38,016 nt of DNA from DYFC01 sp041658585 (GTDB lineage Bacteria; Nitrospirota; Thermodesulfovibrionia; Thermodesulfovibrionales; SM23-35). The translations under genes and the position numbers were made by a program. How positions within the stretch are numbered: the stretch's first letter is position 1; every line of letters starts with the position of its first letter. Positions 8,896-17,575 of this stretch are shown here, in pieces. Under the pieces are notes generated by a model that did not search any database, was not told the DNA's origin, and saw nothing but the letters and a program-made list of their open reading frames with translations. The stretch lies in assembly GCA_041658585.1 (NCBI GenBank), contig JBAZZX010000028.1, forward strand, positions 1 through 38,016, in the 5' to 3' direction.

Positions 8896-9325
8896 AACCG
8901 GTCTTAGCCTCGTTGAGGTAATGATTGCCCTTGTAGTATTTCTTATAGTTTTTCTTGCCCTGATGCAGACTGCACTGGTAAGTATTAGTTCAAACATGAT
9001 AAATGTCCTGAGAGATGAAGCAGTGAGCATTGCGGAGATGAGGATGAATGAAGCGAGGGCCCTTCCATTTACCCAAACTGTTGACACTTTGGTCGGCGAT
9101 AGCGCTGATTTATCTCTTACAGCGACTATCTGTCCGGCTAATTTTGGAACAACCGGATTACGCGTCTCAAGAAACCTCAGGAATATATCAAATTTTGATT
9201 TTTGCACTAACAGGGAGGTCAACCCGCTTAATACAGATAACAAACAGGTTTCTATCACTGTGGGATGGAAATTTAAAGGAGAGGATTACACTCACAATAT
9301 TTCAACAATATTGAGGAGACAATGA
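8873..9325 (+). CDS. pilV: Minor pilin, PilV family
   Basis: This 150-aa prepilin is cleaved at NKTG|LSLVEVMIALVVFLIVFL, with Glu5 in place. A short globular domain with a C.....C pair follows. It has the size and sequence style of type IV pilus PilV. It starts inside the end of the preceding fimT-like gene and its stop overlaps the pilW start (ATGA at 9322-9325), so the pilin genes are translationally coupled. It probably joins FimT/PilW/PilX in the tip complex with PilY1. Confidence 0.82.
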   Translation: MERVISNKTGLSLVEVMIALVVFLIVFLALMQTALVSISSNMINVLRDEAVSIAEMRMNEARALPFTQTVDTLVGDSADLSLTATICPANFGTTGLRVSRNLRNISNFDFCTNREVNPLNTDNKQVSITVGWKFKGEDYTHNISTILRRQ

Positions 9326-10551
9326 TTAAGCGAGAAGCAGGATTTAGTTTAGTAGAGCTGATGATAACCATGGTTGTCTTTGTGTTTTTTATTGCTGCAG
9401 CTTCACAGGTGTTTACCGGGCTGTTAACGCAGTTTAAACAACAAAGTAAAATAGCAGAAACAAATATAGAGGGTATAGTAGGTCTTGAAATCTTAAGGCA
9501 GGATATACAGAACGCAGGGTATGGACTGCCCTGGAATCTTAGCGGTGCCGGCTATACTGAAATTGTTTCTGAATCAGTAACCCCCTGGATTGATCGTGAT
9601 TTTAACGATGGTCCACCTGATAACCCTGCCAGGGGGACTGATGTAGCAGGGGCATCTAATCCGCCGGGTGCTTTCCGTAGCGGTAACGGCTACGGATTAA
9701 ATGGTTCAGATGTGCTTGTGATAAAAGCCATAAATGTTGCGAGGAATGCCACATGTGAGAAGTGGACTACCCTTATGGCATCACCATTTACATCACCATA
9801 TAATCCAAGGAAGTGGACGCCGGCTTTAACGCCGCCACAAGGTGAAGACTTAGCACCTAATGACAGGGTAATCGTCCTTAGACCCGGAACCACAGATACA
9901 AATGGCAGGACTTTGGTTGTCAATGGCGCAAATTTTTCTACAACATTTAGCGGTATAACTTCGTCACCCTGGCCACCCACTGACCCCGCAGAGACGCGCT
10001 TAGTATATGGTGTTGCAGATTCTAACGTTGCGTCTTTGAGGATGCCGTTTAACAGGGCGGATTTTTATGTCAGGAGACCCACTACTAATATGCCTCAGAG
10101 ATGTGCTCCGAGTAATAATATAGGTATTCTTTATAAGGGTACTGTTAATCATGCTGATGGATTGCTTACCGAGCTTCCCCTTCTTGACTGTGTGGCTGAT
10201 ATGCGGGTAGATTTTTGGCTGGATACGGATGGCGATGGTGACATTGACTGGTCTCCTACTGTTGCTCCTTTTTCTCCAACTGATGATATATCCGGTTTAA
10301 CAGCCCGACAGATAAGGGATCAGGTTAAAGAAGTCAGGGTATATATAGTGGCTCATGAAGGTCAGCGGGATATAAATTATGATTTTTCTATGGGTGGCAC
10401 GAAAGAATTTTTATCTGCCACAGAAGTTTTAGGCACTAATTCAAGGACTATAAATTTCGTTAATCTAAAAACTCAAATTGGGAATCTCAATTACAAATAT
10501 TACAGGTGGAAGTTATATACAATAGTTGTAAAACCAAATAACCTAAGGTAA
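9322..10551 (+). CDS. pilW: Minor pilin, PilW family
   Basis: This 409-aa prepilin has cleavage site KREAG|FSLVELMITMVVFVFFI with the canonical F1 and E5. The long globular part includes the PilW-like stretch EILRQDIQNAGYGLPW. It also has an acidic loop DTDGDGDIDW that could bind calcium, echoing the loops in PilY1. The ATGA overlap with pilV indicates coupled translation, and pilX starts 2 bp after its stop. It is a tip minor pilin, typical in length for PilW. Confidence 0.87.
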   Translation: MIKREAGFSLVELMITMVVFVFFIAAASQVFTGLLTQFKQQSKIAETNIEGIVGLEILRQDIQNAGYGLPWNLSGAGYTEIVSESVTPWIDRDFNDGPPDNPARGTDVAGASNPPGAFRSGNGYGLNGSDVLVIKAINVARNATCEKWTTLMASPFTSPYNPRKWTPALTPPQGEDLAPNDRVIVLRPGTTDTNGRTLVVNGANFSTTFSGITSSPWPPTDPAETRLVYGVADSNVASLRMPFNRADFYVRRPTTNMPQRCAPSNNIGILYKGTVNHADGLLTELPLLDCVADMRVDFWLDTDGDGDIDWSPTVAPFSPTDDISGLTARQIRDQVKEVRVYIVAHEGQRDINYDFSMGGTKEFLSATEVLGTNSRTINFVNLKTQIGNLNYKYYRWKLYTIVVKPNNLR

Positions 10552-10553
10552 AC

Positions 10554-11165
10554 ATGACAGGAAACAGAACTCAGAACTCTAAACTTCTAAATGAAAAGGG
10601 CATGGCCCTTGTAATGATATTAATATTGTCGGCAATCGCTCTCGTGATTATGACAGGGCTGATATTTATGATAACAACCGGAGCACAGGTCTCCGGTTTG
10701 CAGAAGAGATACACAACTGCTCTTGAGGCCGGCAAGGGTGGCGCAGATGTTACTTTTCAGCTTTTAGCAGCCAGAGGGGATCCTAATATCCCTGGCCTTG
10801 ATGAATTTCATATAACTGCATCATCTACATGTATGACGGATAAACTGAATAAATCGACAAAGGATTGGACGTCTTCCTGTGATAAATTGCTGACCATTGT
10901 CCCCGGGACCGACACTACCTATGATATGTATTTTGATCTCGGAGCAAACCCATATCCTATATATAGAGTTTATTCAAAAATAGTTGACACTGTTGAAGGC
11001 AATTCTGGTGGAGATGAAGGTTTGATCGGTAAAGGAGTGGTATCTTCAGGTTCAGGGGAGGTAACCGTAGTAAGTCGGCCATATCTTTATACAATAGAGG
11101 TGGATGCTGAAAATCGAACGAATCCGTCTGAAAGGGCAAAATTATCTATACTTTATCAATATTAA
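10554..11165 (+). CDS. pilX: Minor pilin, PilX family
   Basis: This 203-aa protein has a leader NEKG followed by MALVMILILSAIALVIMTGL, the PilX_N pattern (G|xALV). It lacks Glu5: mature position 5 is M. Absence of E5 is common in the K-type tip pilin (GspK/PilX), which caps the pilus. It follows pilW by 2 bp. The downstream lipoprotein gene begins 4 bp after its stop, so they are probably cotranscribed. Confidence 0.82.
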   Translation: MTGNRTQNSKLLNEKGMALVMILILSAIALVIMTGLIFMITTGAQVSGLQKRYTTALEAGKGGADVTFQLLAARGDPNIPGLDEFHITASSTCMTDKLNKSTKDWTSSCDKLLTIVPGTDTTYDMYFDLGANPYPIYRVYSKIVDTVEGNSGGDEGLIGKGVVSSGSGEVTVVSRPYLYTIEVDAENRTNPSERAKLSILYQY

Positions 11166-11169
11166 AATA

Positions 11170-12060
11170 ATGCCGTTGTATAAATATTTATCATTAATAA
11201 TTCTCTTATTCCTTGTCTCCTGCTCTTCTGAAAAGCCTCCGGAAGTGAGCGGGCAAAAACCTGTCGGGCCTTCCGTTACCGAGGGGCCCGCATATACTCT
11301 GCAGATCACGCCTATTAATGCCTACCGCAATACGCCGGTTTATTTAGTCCCGCAAGGCTTTGATTTATCAAGTGCAAAGATAGAATGGCTTGTAAACGGA
11401 AGTCCGGTTGAGAGCCCGAAGCCGGGACAATTTAATGCTTCGGAAGTAAAGAAAGGCGATACGGTCCAGGCAAAGGCAACAATACAGGGCAAGGAGGTTT
11501 TTTCCAATTCCATCCGGATAATAAATTCCCCTCCTGAAATAGCGAAGGTAAAAATCCTTCCGGACGCTGCCCGACCCGGCGACACCCTGAGCGTTGATGT
11601 TGAAGGTAAGGATGTGGATGAAGATACGGTTTCTTTTACTTATGAATGGACAAGGAACGAAGAGCCGGCAGGAAACGGCCGGCAGATTGAAGGGCAATTA
11701 CGGAGAGGAGACAAAATTACGCTAACAATTGTCCCATCCGATGGAGAGGGAACAGGCCGCCCGATAATAGTGCGAAGGGAAATAAAGAATATCCCGCCCT
11801 CGATCCTCGATAACAAGAAGTTCAGTTTTGACGGAAAAGTATATACGTTCCAGGTCACGGCCAATGACCCCGACGGCGATACCCTGACCTATTCCCTCCA
11901 GTCTGCGCCCAAGGGTATGACTATTAATTCGGCAACCGGCCTTGTTTACTGGAATGTTCCGGCAGAGTTTAAAGGCAAAGCCCCCTTTATGGTGTCGGTT
12001 TCAGACAGCCAGGGCGGGGAATCCAAAAAGAGCTTTACCCTCGAAATTAAACAGCGCTAA
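11170..12060 (+). CDS. Lipoprotein with Ig-like/cadherin-like domains (putative Ig, He_PIG type)
   Basis: This 296-aa protein starts at the internal ATG (MPLYKYLSLIILLFLVSC), which gives a proper lipoprotein signal with lipobox LVSC. The longer reading from 11104 would overlap pilX and bury the signal. After the signal come beta-sandwich repeats: NSPPEIAKVKILPDAARPGD, VEGKDVDEDTVSFTYEW, then NDPDGDTLTYSL with PKGMTINSATGLVYW, the signature of putative Ig (He_PIG) domains. It is the last gene of the pilus operon, so an outer-membrane or periplasmic role in pilus biogenesis or surface binding is likely but unproven. It converges on feoB with a 14-bp gap. Confidence 0.78.
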   Translation: MPLYKYLSLIILLFLVSCSSEKPPEVSGQKPVGPSVTEGPAYTLQITPINAYRNTPVYLVPQGFDLSSAKIEWLVNGSPVESPKPGQFNASEVKKGDTVQAKATIQGKEVFSNSIRIINSPPEIAKVKILPDAARPGDTLSVDVEGKDVDEDTVSFTYEWTRNEEPAGNGRQIEGQLRRGDKITLTIVPSDGEGTGRPIIVRREIKNIPPSILDNKKFSFDGKVYTFQVTANDPDGDTLTYSLQSAPKGMTINSATGLVYWNVPAEFKGKAPFMVSVSDSQGGESKKSFTLEIKQR

Positions 12061-12074
12061 ACGGCAGGCCGGGT

Positions 12075-14072
12075 TTAGAGATTCAGGATAAAATTCAGCG
12101 CCCCGCCTACGAGCAGAGCAAACGGTATAATTAAAGCCATCATCAAGGCCGCTGTCCTCATGCCGCGTTCTTTTATAATCATAAAGAAATTCGCCAGACA
12201 CGGCACGAAGAGGGTCAGAGTCACGAGGCTTATGATAACCTGGTTCTCATTTAGCAGACCGCGCCTTGCAAGGTCGAACATGCCTGCAGCGCCGTAATCC
12301 CTTCTGAGGAATCCGAGGAGGAACGCTTCCGTTGTCTTTGCAGGCAGTCCGAGGAAATTTACTATAACCGGCGACGCCAGGGCCTCAAGCCTGCCGAGCG
12401 CCTGCATCCTGTCGAGCGCGAACAGAATCAGGGTGCCGATGACAAAGAGAGGGACAGCCTCTTTCAGATACCACTCGATCCTGCCGAAGGTTTTCATTAA
12501 TATGTTCCCCATGGCAGGAACTCTGAGCGGCGGAAGCTCCATGAAAAAATCCGGCCTTTCACCGGGGACGAGCTTTGAAGCAAGATACCCGGTCAGTATC
12601 AGGACAAGGATGATGCAGCCGGACCACCATAAGGCCGCCCGCACGGACATAAGCCCGAGCATTCCGAATACCACGCCAAGCTGCGCGGAACACGGGATTG
12701 CAAGCGCTATTAAAAAGGTTGCGATGATCTTTTCTCTTTTTGTTTCAAGTATCCTCGTTGACATCGCAGCCATAGTCCCGCATCCGAGGCCGAGGATCAT
12801 CGGCAGTATCGCCTTGCCGTTCAATCCAATGTATCTGAAGGCCCTGTCTGATACGACGGCGAGCCTCGGCAGATAGCCGCTGTCTTCAAGAAAGCCAAAG
12901 GCGATAAAGAAGGTTGTCGTGATCGGCAGTATGATACCCACGGCATAGGTCAAAGCCATAGTGAAAATACCGTATTGGCCTATCAGCATTTCCTGGAAGA
13001 GTCCTGCAGGAATAAGGGACGTTACGGCTTTCCGTATCGCCGGATCAAGGTATCGCCCGAAGATGATATTCTGGAAAAAATCTACGAGAGTGCCTGCCCC
13101 GAATTTTCCTACAAAGAGATAAAAACCTGCAACGGCAAGCAGCAATATCGGAATCCCTAAAACCGGATGCATTGTCCAACGGGTGAGACTTTGAATGACG
13201 GCCCCTGTTCGGGTCTTGCTCTGCTTCTGGACTTTGGCTACGAGCTCTTCCGCAAACCTGATGCGGGTATTGCTTATTACATACGAGACCGGCTCCTTTA
13301 ATCGGGAATAGGCTTCATCTCTCAAGTCCTCGAGCTTTTTTATATTCCCGGCGCCGAGGTTTGTCACAAGCCAGTCTTTCAGGCTCTCGTCACCCGCGAG
13401 GACCATCAGTGCGATGGACCGCCCGGAGATATTGGCCTCGGGAAGTATATCGGAAATCCTGGCCGCATACTCCTCGATCACTGGATGATATTTCATTTCA
13501 AGCGAGGGGAACCGGGGCTTTAAAATAGTTTCTTTTAAACGGGATATACCTTTCCTCTGCGGCGCAACAGTGCCTATAACTTCGACGTTCAGGATGGCGC
13601 TCAGTTCCCTGTAGTCTATTTCGATGCCCCTTGCCTTTGCCTCGTCCTCCATGTTCAGATCGAGTATGCAGGGAAGCTCCATCTCTGCAAGCTGGACCAG
13701 CAGCATGATCGTCCTTTTTAGGTTTTTGGCGTCGGCAACAAGAACAACGGCCTCCAACCTTTCTTTCAGGAGGATGTCGCGCGTGACCTTTTCGTCCTCG
13801 CTCATGGGAGTGAGGTTGTTGACGCCGGGGGAATCGATCAAGGTAAACCGTCTGTCTCCGATAGAGATATTCCCGTATGACACTTCGACGGTTGTTCCGG
13901 GATAGTTTGAAACGGTCACATATTTGCCTGTGAGCAGTCCGAAGATCACGCTTTTGCCGACGTTCGGATTTCCGATGAGGATTACCTTCTCAAAAGCCTG
14001 CCCCCGCTGTCGTCTTTGACGGCGTCTTTTTGCGCCTTCTTTTATTTCTTTTTCTTCCGGCATTTTCTGCAT
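12075..14072 (-). CDS. feoB: Ferrous iron transporter FeoB (variant gate motifs)
   Basis: This 665-aa GTP-gated Fe(II) importer of the inner membrane has a basic tail (KRRRQRRQRG), then a G domain. The G motifs are G1 GNPNVGKS (34-41), switch I YPGTTVE, G3 DSPG and G4 NMED. The helical domain precedes the polytopic permease with GFLEDSGYLPRLAVV. The two Gate motifs differ from the Escherichia coli type: GLGCGTMAAMSTR replaces GFGCNVPA, and PCSAQLGV replaces SCSARLPV, with both cysteines kept. It overlaps fur by 31 bp, and no feoA is present. An agagg ribosome site sits 4 nt before the ATG. Expression is probably driven from the Fur-controlled fur promoter. Confidence 0.92.
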   Translation of the reverse strand: MQKMPEEKEIKEGAKRRRQRRQRGQAFEKVILIGNPNVGKSVIFGLLTGKYVTVSNYPGTTVEVSYGNISIGDRRFTLIDSPGVNNLTPMSEDEKVTRDILLKERLEAVVLVADAKNLKRTIMLLVQLAEMELPCILDLNMEDEAKARGIEIDYRELSAILNVEVIGTVAPQRKGISRLKETILKPRFPSLEMKYHPVIEEYAARISDILPEANISGRSIALMVLAGDESLKDWLVTNLGAGNIKKLEDLRDEAYSRLKEPVSYVISNTRIRFAEELVAKVQKQSKTRTGAVIQSLTRWTMHPVLGIPILLLAVAGFYLFVGKFGAGTLVDFFQNIIFGRYLDPAIRKAVTSLIPAGLFQEMLIGQYGIFTMALTYAVGIILPITTTFFIAFGFLEDSGYLPRLAVVSDRAFRYIGLNGKAILPMILGLGCGTMAAMSTRILETKREKIIATFLIALAIPCSAQLGVVFGMLGLMSVRAALWWSGCIILVLILTGYLASKLVPGERPDFFMELPPLRVPAMGNILMKTFGRIEWYLKEAVPLFVIGTLILFALDRMQALGRLEALASPVIVNFLGLPAKTTEAFLLGFLRRDYGAAGMFDLARRGLLNENQVIISLVTLTLFVPCLANFFMIIKERGMRTAALMMALIIPFALLVGGALNFILNL

Positions 14073-14488
14073 AAACCTCTAATCTCCAGCGTGTGGCTCT
14101 TCCCCTGAAACCCCTGTTTTATACAGATGGATTCCTGCAGTCTCTCAAGTTCCTCGGAATAGAATTCAAGGACTTTCCCGCATTGAAGGCATAGCATATG
14201 GTCGTGATGCTTATGGCCGAATGTGGATTCATAAACGGAGCCGCGGTCCGTCTTCCGGACCCTCTCTATCAGACCGCATTCGTACAGCAGGTTCAGCGTC
14301 CTGTATACGGACGCCCTGGAGGCCTTCAGGCCCGTCCCCCGCATCAGAACGTAGAGAGACTCCGGGTCAAAGTGCCCGCTGCCGGCAAAGATTTCCTGAA
14401 GGATCACGGCGCGTTCCTTTGTCATGCGCCGGCCCCTGTCCCTGAGAAAACTGCCGAATAGATTCTTCCCCGGAGATTTGTCTTTCAT
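14042..14488 (-). CDS. fur: Fur-family ferric uptake regulator
   Basis: This is a 148-aa metal-dependent repressor. The N-terminal winged helix includes LRDRGRRMTKERAVILQEIF and RASVYRTLNLLYECGLIERV. The dimerisation domain has the metal ligands HKHHDHMLCLQCGK and a C-terminal CRKC pair followed by a lysine tail. The first gene of a fur-feoB operon, it starts 17 bp after a palindromic box and no Shine-Dalgarno sequence is apparent. The linked feoB and Fur-like operator make iron the likely effector. Other Fur-family members (Zur, PerR) are possible but less fitting. Confidence 0.88.
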   Translation of the reverse strand: MKDKSPGKNLFGSFLRDRGRRMTKERAVILQEIFAGSGHFDPESLYVLMRGTGLKASRASVYRTLNLLYECGLIERVRKTDRGSVYESTFGHKHHDHMLCLQCGKVLEFYSEELERLQESICIKQGFQGKSHTLEIRGLCRKCRKKKK

Positions 14489-14504
14489 TTTTTAGCGTCG
14501 TTTA

Positions 14505-14527
14505 TTATTGATACTGAGTCTCAATAA
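14505..14527. promoter_or_regulatory. Fur-type operator
   Basis: A 23-bp near-perfect palindrome, TTATTGA-n-ACT-n-AGT-n-TCAATAA. It lies immediately downstream of the fur -10 box, over the expected transcription start. It probably mediates iron-dependent autorepression of fur-feoB. The assignment rests on symmetry, position and the adjacent genes. Confidence 0.75.
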
Positions 14528-14529
14528 CA

Positions 14530-14559
14530 ATTATAGCATTAGTCCGACGCTTGTGTAAA
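14530..14559 (-). promoter_or_regulatory. Sigma-70 promoter of fur-feoB
   Basis: On the minus strand there is a -10 TATAAT (14530-14535) and a -35 TTTACA (14554-14559) separated by 18 bp. The expected start, near 14523, falls inside the palindromic operator, a repression geometry typical of Fur. Confidence 0.75.
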
Positions 14560-14560
14560 T

Positions 14561-14594
14561 AAAAAAAAGGTGGTGAAGCGTTTCACCACCTTTT
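14561..14594 (-). terminator. Rho-independent terminator of the HU gene
   Basis: A strong hairpin, AAAAGGTGGTGAA with its complement around a 4-nt loop, is followed on the minus strand by eight T residues (A-run 14561-14568 on the plus strand). It separates the HU gene from the fur promoter, whose -35 box lies 2 bp beyond it. Confidence 0.88.
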
Positions 14595-14616
14595 AAGAGC
14601 GTTATCGGATGAATAA

Positions 14617-14889
14617 TTATTTTACCGCATTCTTTAAAGCGCTGCCGGCCGCGAACTTCGGGACTTTTCTTGCCGCGATTTTAATTTTTGCTCCGGTTCT
14701 CGGGTTCCTTCCGATACGGGCTTTTCTCTTGCCTGTGGAAAATGTTCCGAAACCGACAAGAGTAAGTTTAATACCCTTTTTCAAAGACTTGGTAACCGTG
14801 TCAATAAATGAAGCGAGTGTTTTTCCGGCTGCAGCCTTTGAAATGTCCGCATCTTTTGCCATCTTTTCGATAAGCTCGGCTTTTGTCAT
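14617..14889 (-). CDS. HU-family nucleoid DNA-binding protein
   Basis: This is a complete 90-aa HU/IHF protein. It has the N-terminal helical dimer part (MTKAELIEKMAKDADISKAA), the GFGTFSTGKRKAR turn, and the beta-arm GRNPRTGAKIKI with the intercalating proline. The C-terminus is FAAGSALKNAVK. It compacts and bends DNA. An ideal AAGGAGG ribosome site precedes the ATG, and a TATAAT (14918-14923, minus) lies 28 bp upstream. It is monocistronic with its own terminator. Confidence 0.95.
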   Translation of the reverse strand: MTKAELIEKMAKDADISKAAAGKTLASFIDTVTKSLKKGIKLTLVGFGTFSTGKRKARIGRNPRTGAKIKIAARKVPKFAAGSALKNAVK

Positions 14890-15064
14890 AAGACCTCCTT
14901 AAAATTTACTTGCTATCATTATACAGTATTTTGCAAAACACTTAAAGGGTGTTTAACAGGCGGGACGCGGGTTTTACATTTTTCCGGGTTTTATGCTATG
15001 GTTAATTTTCAGGAAATACGGGCTTTTTACACCTTAATAAATTCCATATAACGGAGGATTGCAA

Positions 15065-16252
15065 ATGCTGAAAAAGATCGTCCTTGCGTATTCCGGAGGT
15101 CTCGACACCTCCGTGGCGATAAAGTGGCTGAAAGAGAAATACAGGGCGAAGATCATCGCTTTCTGCGCGGACCTCGGCCAGGGCGAAGACCTTGAAGAAG
15201 TAAAGAAGAAAGCGATAAAGACCGGCGCTTCAAAGGTCTATGTGGAAGACCTGCGTGAAGTCTTTGTGAAAGACTATATCTTCCCAATGCTCAGGGCGAA
15301 TGCCGTGTATGAAGGGTCCTATCTCCTCGGCACTTCAATCGCAAGGCCGTTGATCGCAAAAAAGCAGATCGAGATCGCGCAGAAAGAAAACGCTGAAGCA
15401 GTGGCCCATGGCGCAACAGGCAAAGGCAATGACCAGGTGCGGTTTGAACTCACCTATTATGCGCTCAAGCCCGATATAAAGGTCATAGCGCCCTGGAGGG
15501 AATGGCCCTTTGATTCGAGGAAATCTCTGATCGAATACTCTGAAAGGCATCACATTCCGGTCACGGCTACAAAGGAGAAACCTTACAGCATAGACAGGAA
15601 CCTGCTACACATCAGTTATGAAGGCGGCATTCTCGAAGACCCGTGGAGCGAGCCGCCTGCCGACATGTATACGATGATTACGCCTCCCGAGAAGGCGCCT
15701 GATAAACCGTTATATATTGAAATCTCCTATGAAAAAGGCAATCCCGTCTCGATTAATAACAAGCGCTTTTCACCAGGAAAGCTGTTATACATCCTGAACG
15801 CTCTTGCCGGCGAGAACGGAGTCGGCAGAGTCGATATCGTAGAAAACAGATATGTCGGCATCAAATCAAGGGGCGTTTATGAAACCCCGGGCGGCACGGT
15901 TTTACATCCGGCCCACAGGGCGATTGAATCGCTTACACTGGACCGGGAAGTAATGCACCTGAAGGATTCGCTCATAACACGTTATGCGGAACTTGTATAT
16001 TATGGGTACTGGTTTTCTCCGGAGCGGCTGGCTCTCCAGCATATGATAGACGATATTCAGAAAGACGTTACCGGGACGGCAAGGCTCAAGCTCTATAAGG
16101 GCAACTGCTATGTGGCAGGAAGAAAGTCACCCCGATCGCTTTATAATCCCGAGCTTGCAACATTCGAGAAAGAGGAAGTATACAACCAGAAGGATGCGGA
16201 GGGGTTCATTAAGATTAATGCGCTGAGGTTGAAGCTGGGGAAAATGAGATAA
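15065..16252 (+). CDS. argG: Argininosuccinate synthase
   Basis: This 395-aa enzyme condenses citrulline and aspartate using ATP in arginine synthesis. The N-terminal PP-loop is LAYSGGLDTSVAIKWL. Other signatures are HGATGKGNDQVRFE, then SYEGGILEDP and the tetramerisation region to the C-terminus. I place the start at ATG 15065, 7 nt after GGAGGA; a TTG two codons earlier would overlap the ribosome site. It appears to be a single-gene unit: no other arg gene is adjacent. Its TAA stop is also the first base set of a ~215-bp palindromic element. Confidence 0.96.
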   Translation: MLKKIVLAYSGGLDTSVAIKWLKEKYRAKIIAFCADLGQGEDLEEVKKKAIKTGASKVYVEDLREVFVKDYIFPMLRANAVYEGSYLLGTSIARPLIAKKQIEIAQKENAEAVAHGATGKGNDQVRFELTYYALKPDIKVIAPWREWPFDSRKSLIEYSERHHIPVTATKEKPYSIDRNLLHISYEGGILEDPWSEPPADMYTMITPPEKAPDKPLYIEISYEKGNPVSINNKRFSPGKLLYILNALAGENGVGRVDIVENRYVGIKSRGVYETPGGTVLHPAHRAIESLTLDREVMHLKDSLITRYAELVYYGYWFSPERLALQHMIDDIQKDVTGTARLKLYKGNCYVAGRKSPRSLYNPELATFEKEEVYNQKDAEGFIKINALRLKLGKMR

Positions 16253-16466
16253 CCCATTAGTTGCATAATGAAAGACAGACATGATAAAAAACCTTTTAAA
16301 CGCGACAAAAGATAATCCATATTCACCTGACGGCACTTTTATCCTGATGTGTCTTTTAGATAAAGGTATATCAAACAGTGTTAATAGTGCATTAAGGAGT
16401 CGCCTAAAAGCTTTTTTATCATATCAGTCTTTCAAATTTAGAACCTGTTTTGCAACGTTTAGGTAA
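16250..16466. repeat. ~215-bp imperfect palindrome, copy A (argG-dprA gap)
   Basis: This fills the whole argG-dprA gap. Terminal arms are TAACCnnnnnGTTG at the argG stop and TTGCAACGTTTAGGTAA (16450-16466) at the other end. A strong internal inverted repeat pairs 16270-16306 with 16399-16433. It is homologous along its length to copy B after hemC (30699-30915), sharing for example CAGACAtGATaAAAA and TGTCTTTtAGA. A 61-codon reading frame inside is not credible. Confidence 0.85.
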
Positions 16467-16486
16467 AGATTGATAATTTTTAATTG

Positions 16487-17575
16487 ATGAACTCGGATAT
16501 TAAGTATTGGATTGCATTATCCATGGCGCCGGAAGTCGGTCCTATTAGGGCGAGGAAACTCCTTTCCGTTTTCAAAACGCCGGAAAGGGTTTTAAGCGCG
16601 GAGGTTGGTGAATTAGTCAATCAGGCCGGGATGAGCGCAAATGTCGCAAAAAAGATCAGAGGTTTTTCATTATGGGATATTGCCGATAAATATGTGGCGG
16701 ACCTCGAGAAGCATGATATAAAGGCTGTCTGTCTCAATGACCCTTTATATCCGGAAATGCTCAGGGAGACAATGGATGCGCCGGTTGTGGTATATATGAA
16801 GGGAGACCTTCAGCCGCAGGACAAATTCGCCGTTGCCGTTGTCGGATCGCGTAAAATGACGTATTACGGCGCGTCGACGGCGGAGCAAATTTCCGGAGAG
16901 CTGGCGTCTATGGGTTTGACCGTTGTCAGCGGCATGGCAAGGGGAATCGATTCACAGGCGCATAAAGGCGCTCTGAAAGCCGGCGGAAGGACGATAGCGG
17001 TCCTCGGATCGGGACTTGATAAGCCTTATCCGCCTGAAAATAATATGCTTATGCAGAAAATATCCGAATCAGGTTGTGCAATAAGCGAATTCCCTCCGGG
17101 CACTCCCCCTGACAGGGAAAACTTCCCCAGACGCAACAGACTGATAAGCGGCCTTTCTCTCGGGGTCCTTGTAATCGAGGCGACTTTGGAGAGCGGCGCA
17201 TTGATAACCGCGCGGTATGCGACGGATTACGGGAGGGATGTTTTTGCAGTTCCGGGAAATGTGACCTCCGAAAATTCCGAAGGCGCCAATGCTTTGATAC
17301 GGGAAGGCGCGGCACTTGTTCGGAATGCCGAAGACATACTGGAGGAGCTTGCGCCGGTATTGAAGGGCTTTATAAAATCACGGAATAAAGTAAAGATTGA
17401 AGTAAATGATGACGAAAAGATATTATGTAACCTGCTTTCCCGCGAGCCGAAGCAGATAGATCTGCTTTCGCGTGAGAGCGGGTGGCCGTCGTCAAAAGTG
17501 CTCGGTACCCTTCTTGGACTGGAGCTGAAAGGCGTCGTAAAACAAATTACAGGAAAGAGGTTTTATCTGGCATGA
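16487..17575 (+). CDS. dprA: DNA processing protein DprA
   Basis: This 362-aa protein loads RecA on incoming single-stranded DNA during natural transformation. It has an N-terminal SAM-like helical domain (about 1-65), then the DprA Rossmann core with VVGSRKMTYYGA, VSGMARGIDSQAHKGAL, GSGLDKPYPPEN, and FPRRNRLISGLS. A C-terminal winged helix ends VVKQITGKRFYLA. The start chosen is ATG 16487; no clear ribosome site exists because the upstream sequence is the edge of palindromic element A. Its stop overlaps the topA start (ATGA). The nearby type IV pilus genes would fit competence. Confidence 0.93.
   Translation: MNSDIKYWIALSMAPEVGPIRARKLLSVFKTPERVLSAEVGELVNQAGMSANVAKKIRGFSLWDIADKYVADLEKHDIKAVCLNDPLYPEMLRETMDAPVVVYMKGDLQPQDKFAVAVVGSRKMTYYGASTAEQISGELASMGLTVVSGMARGIDSQAHKGALKAGGRTIAVLGSGLDKPYPPENNMLMQKISESGCAISEFPPGTPPDRENFPRRNRLISGLSLGVLVIEATLESGALITARYATDYGRDVFAVPGNVTSENSEGANALIREGAALVRNAEDILEELAPVLKGFIKSRNKVKIEVNDDEKILCNLLSREPKQIDLLSRESGWPSSKVLGTLLGLELKGVVKQITGKRFYLA

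Noticed and set aside
16281..16466. 61-codon frame in the argG-dprA gap
   Set aside because: It lies wholly inside palindromic element A, has no ribosome site and no protein-like pattern; copy B does not keep the frame.
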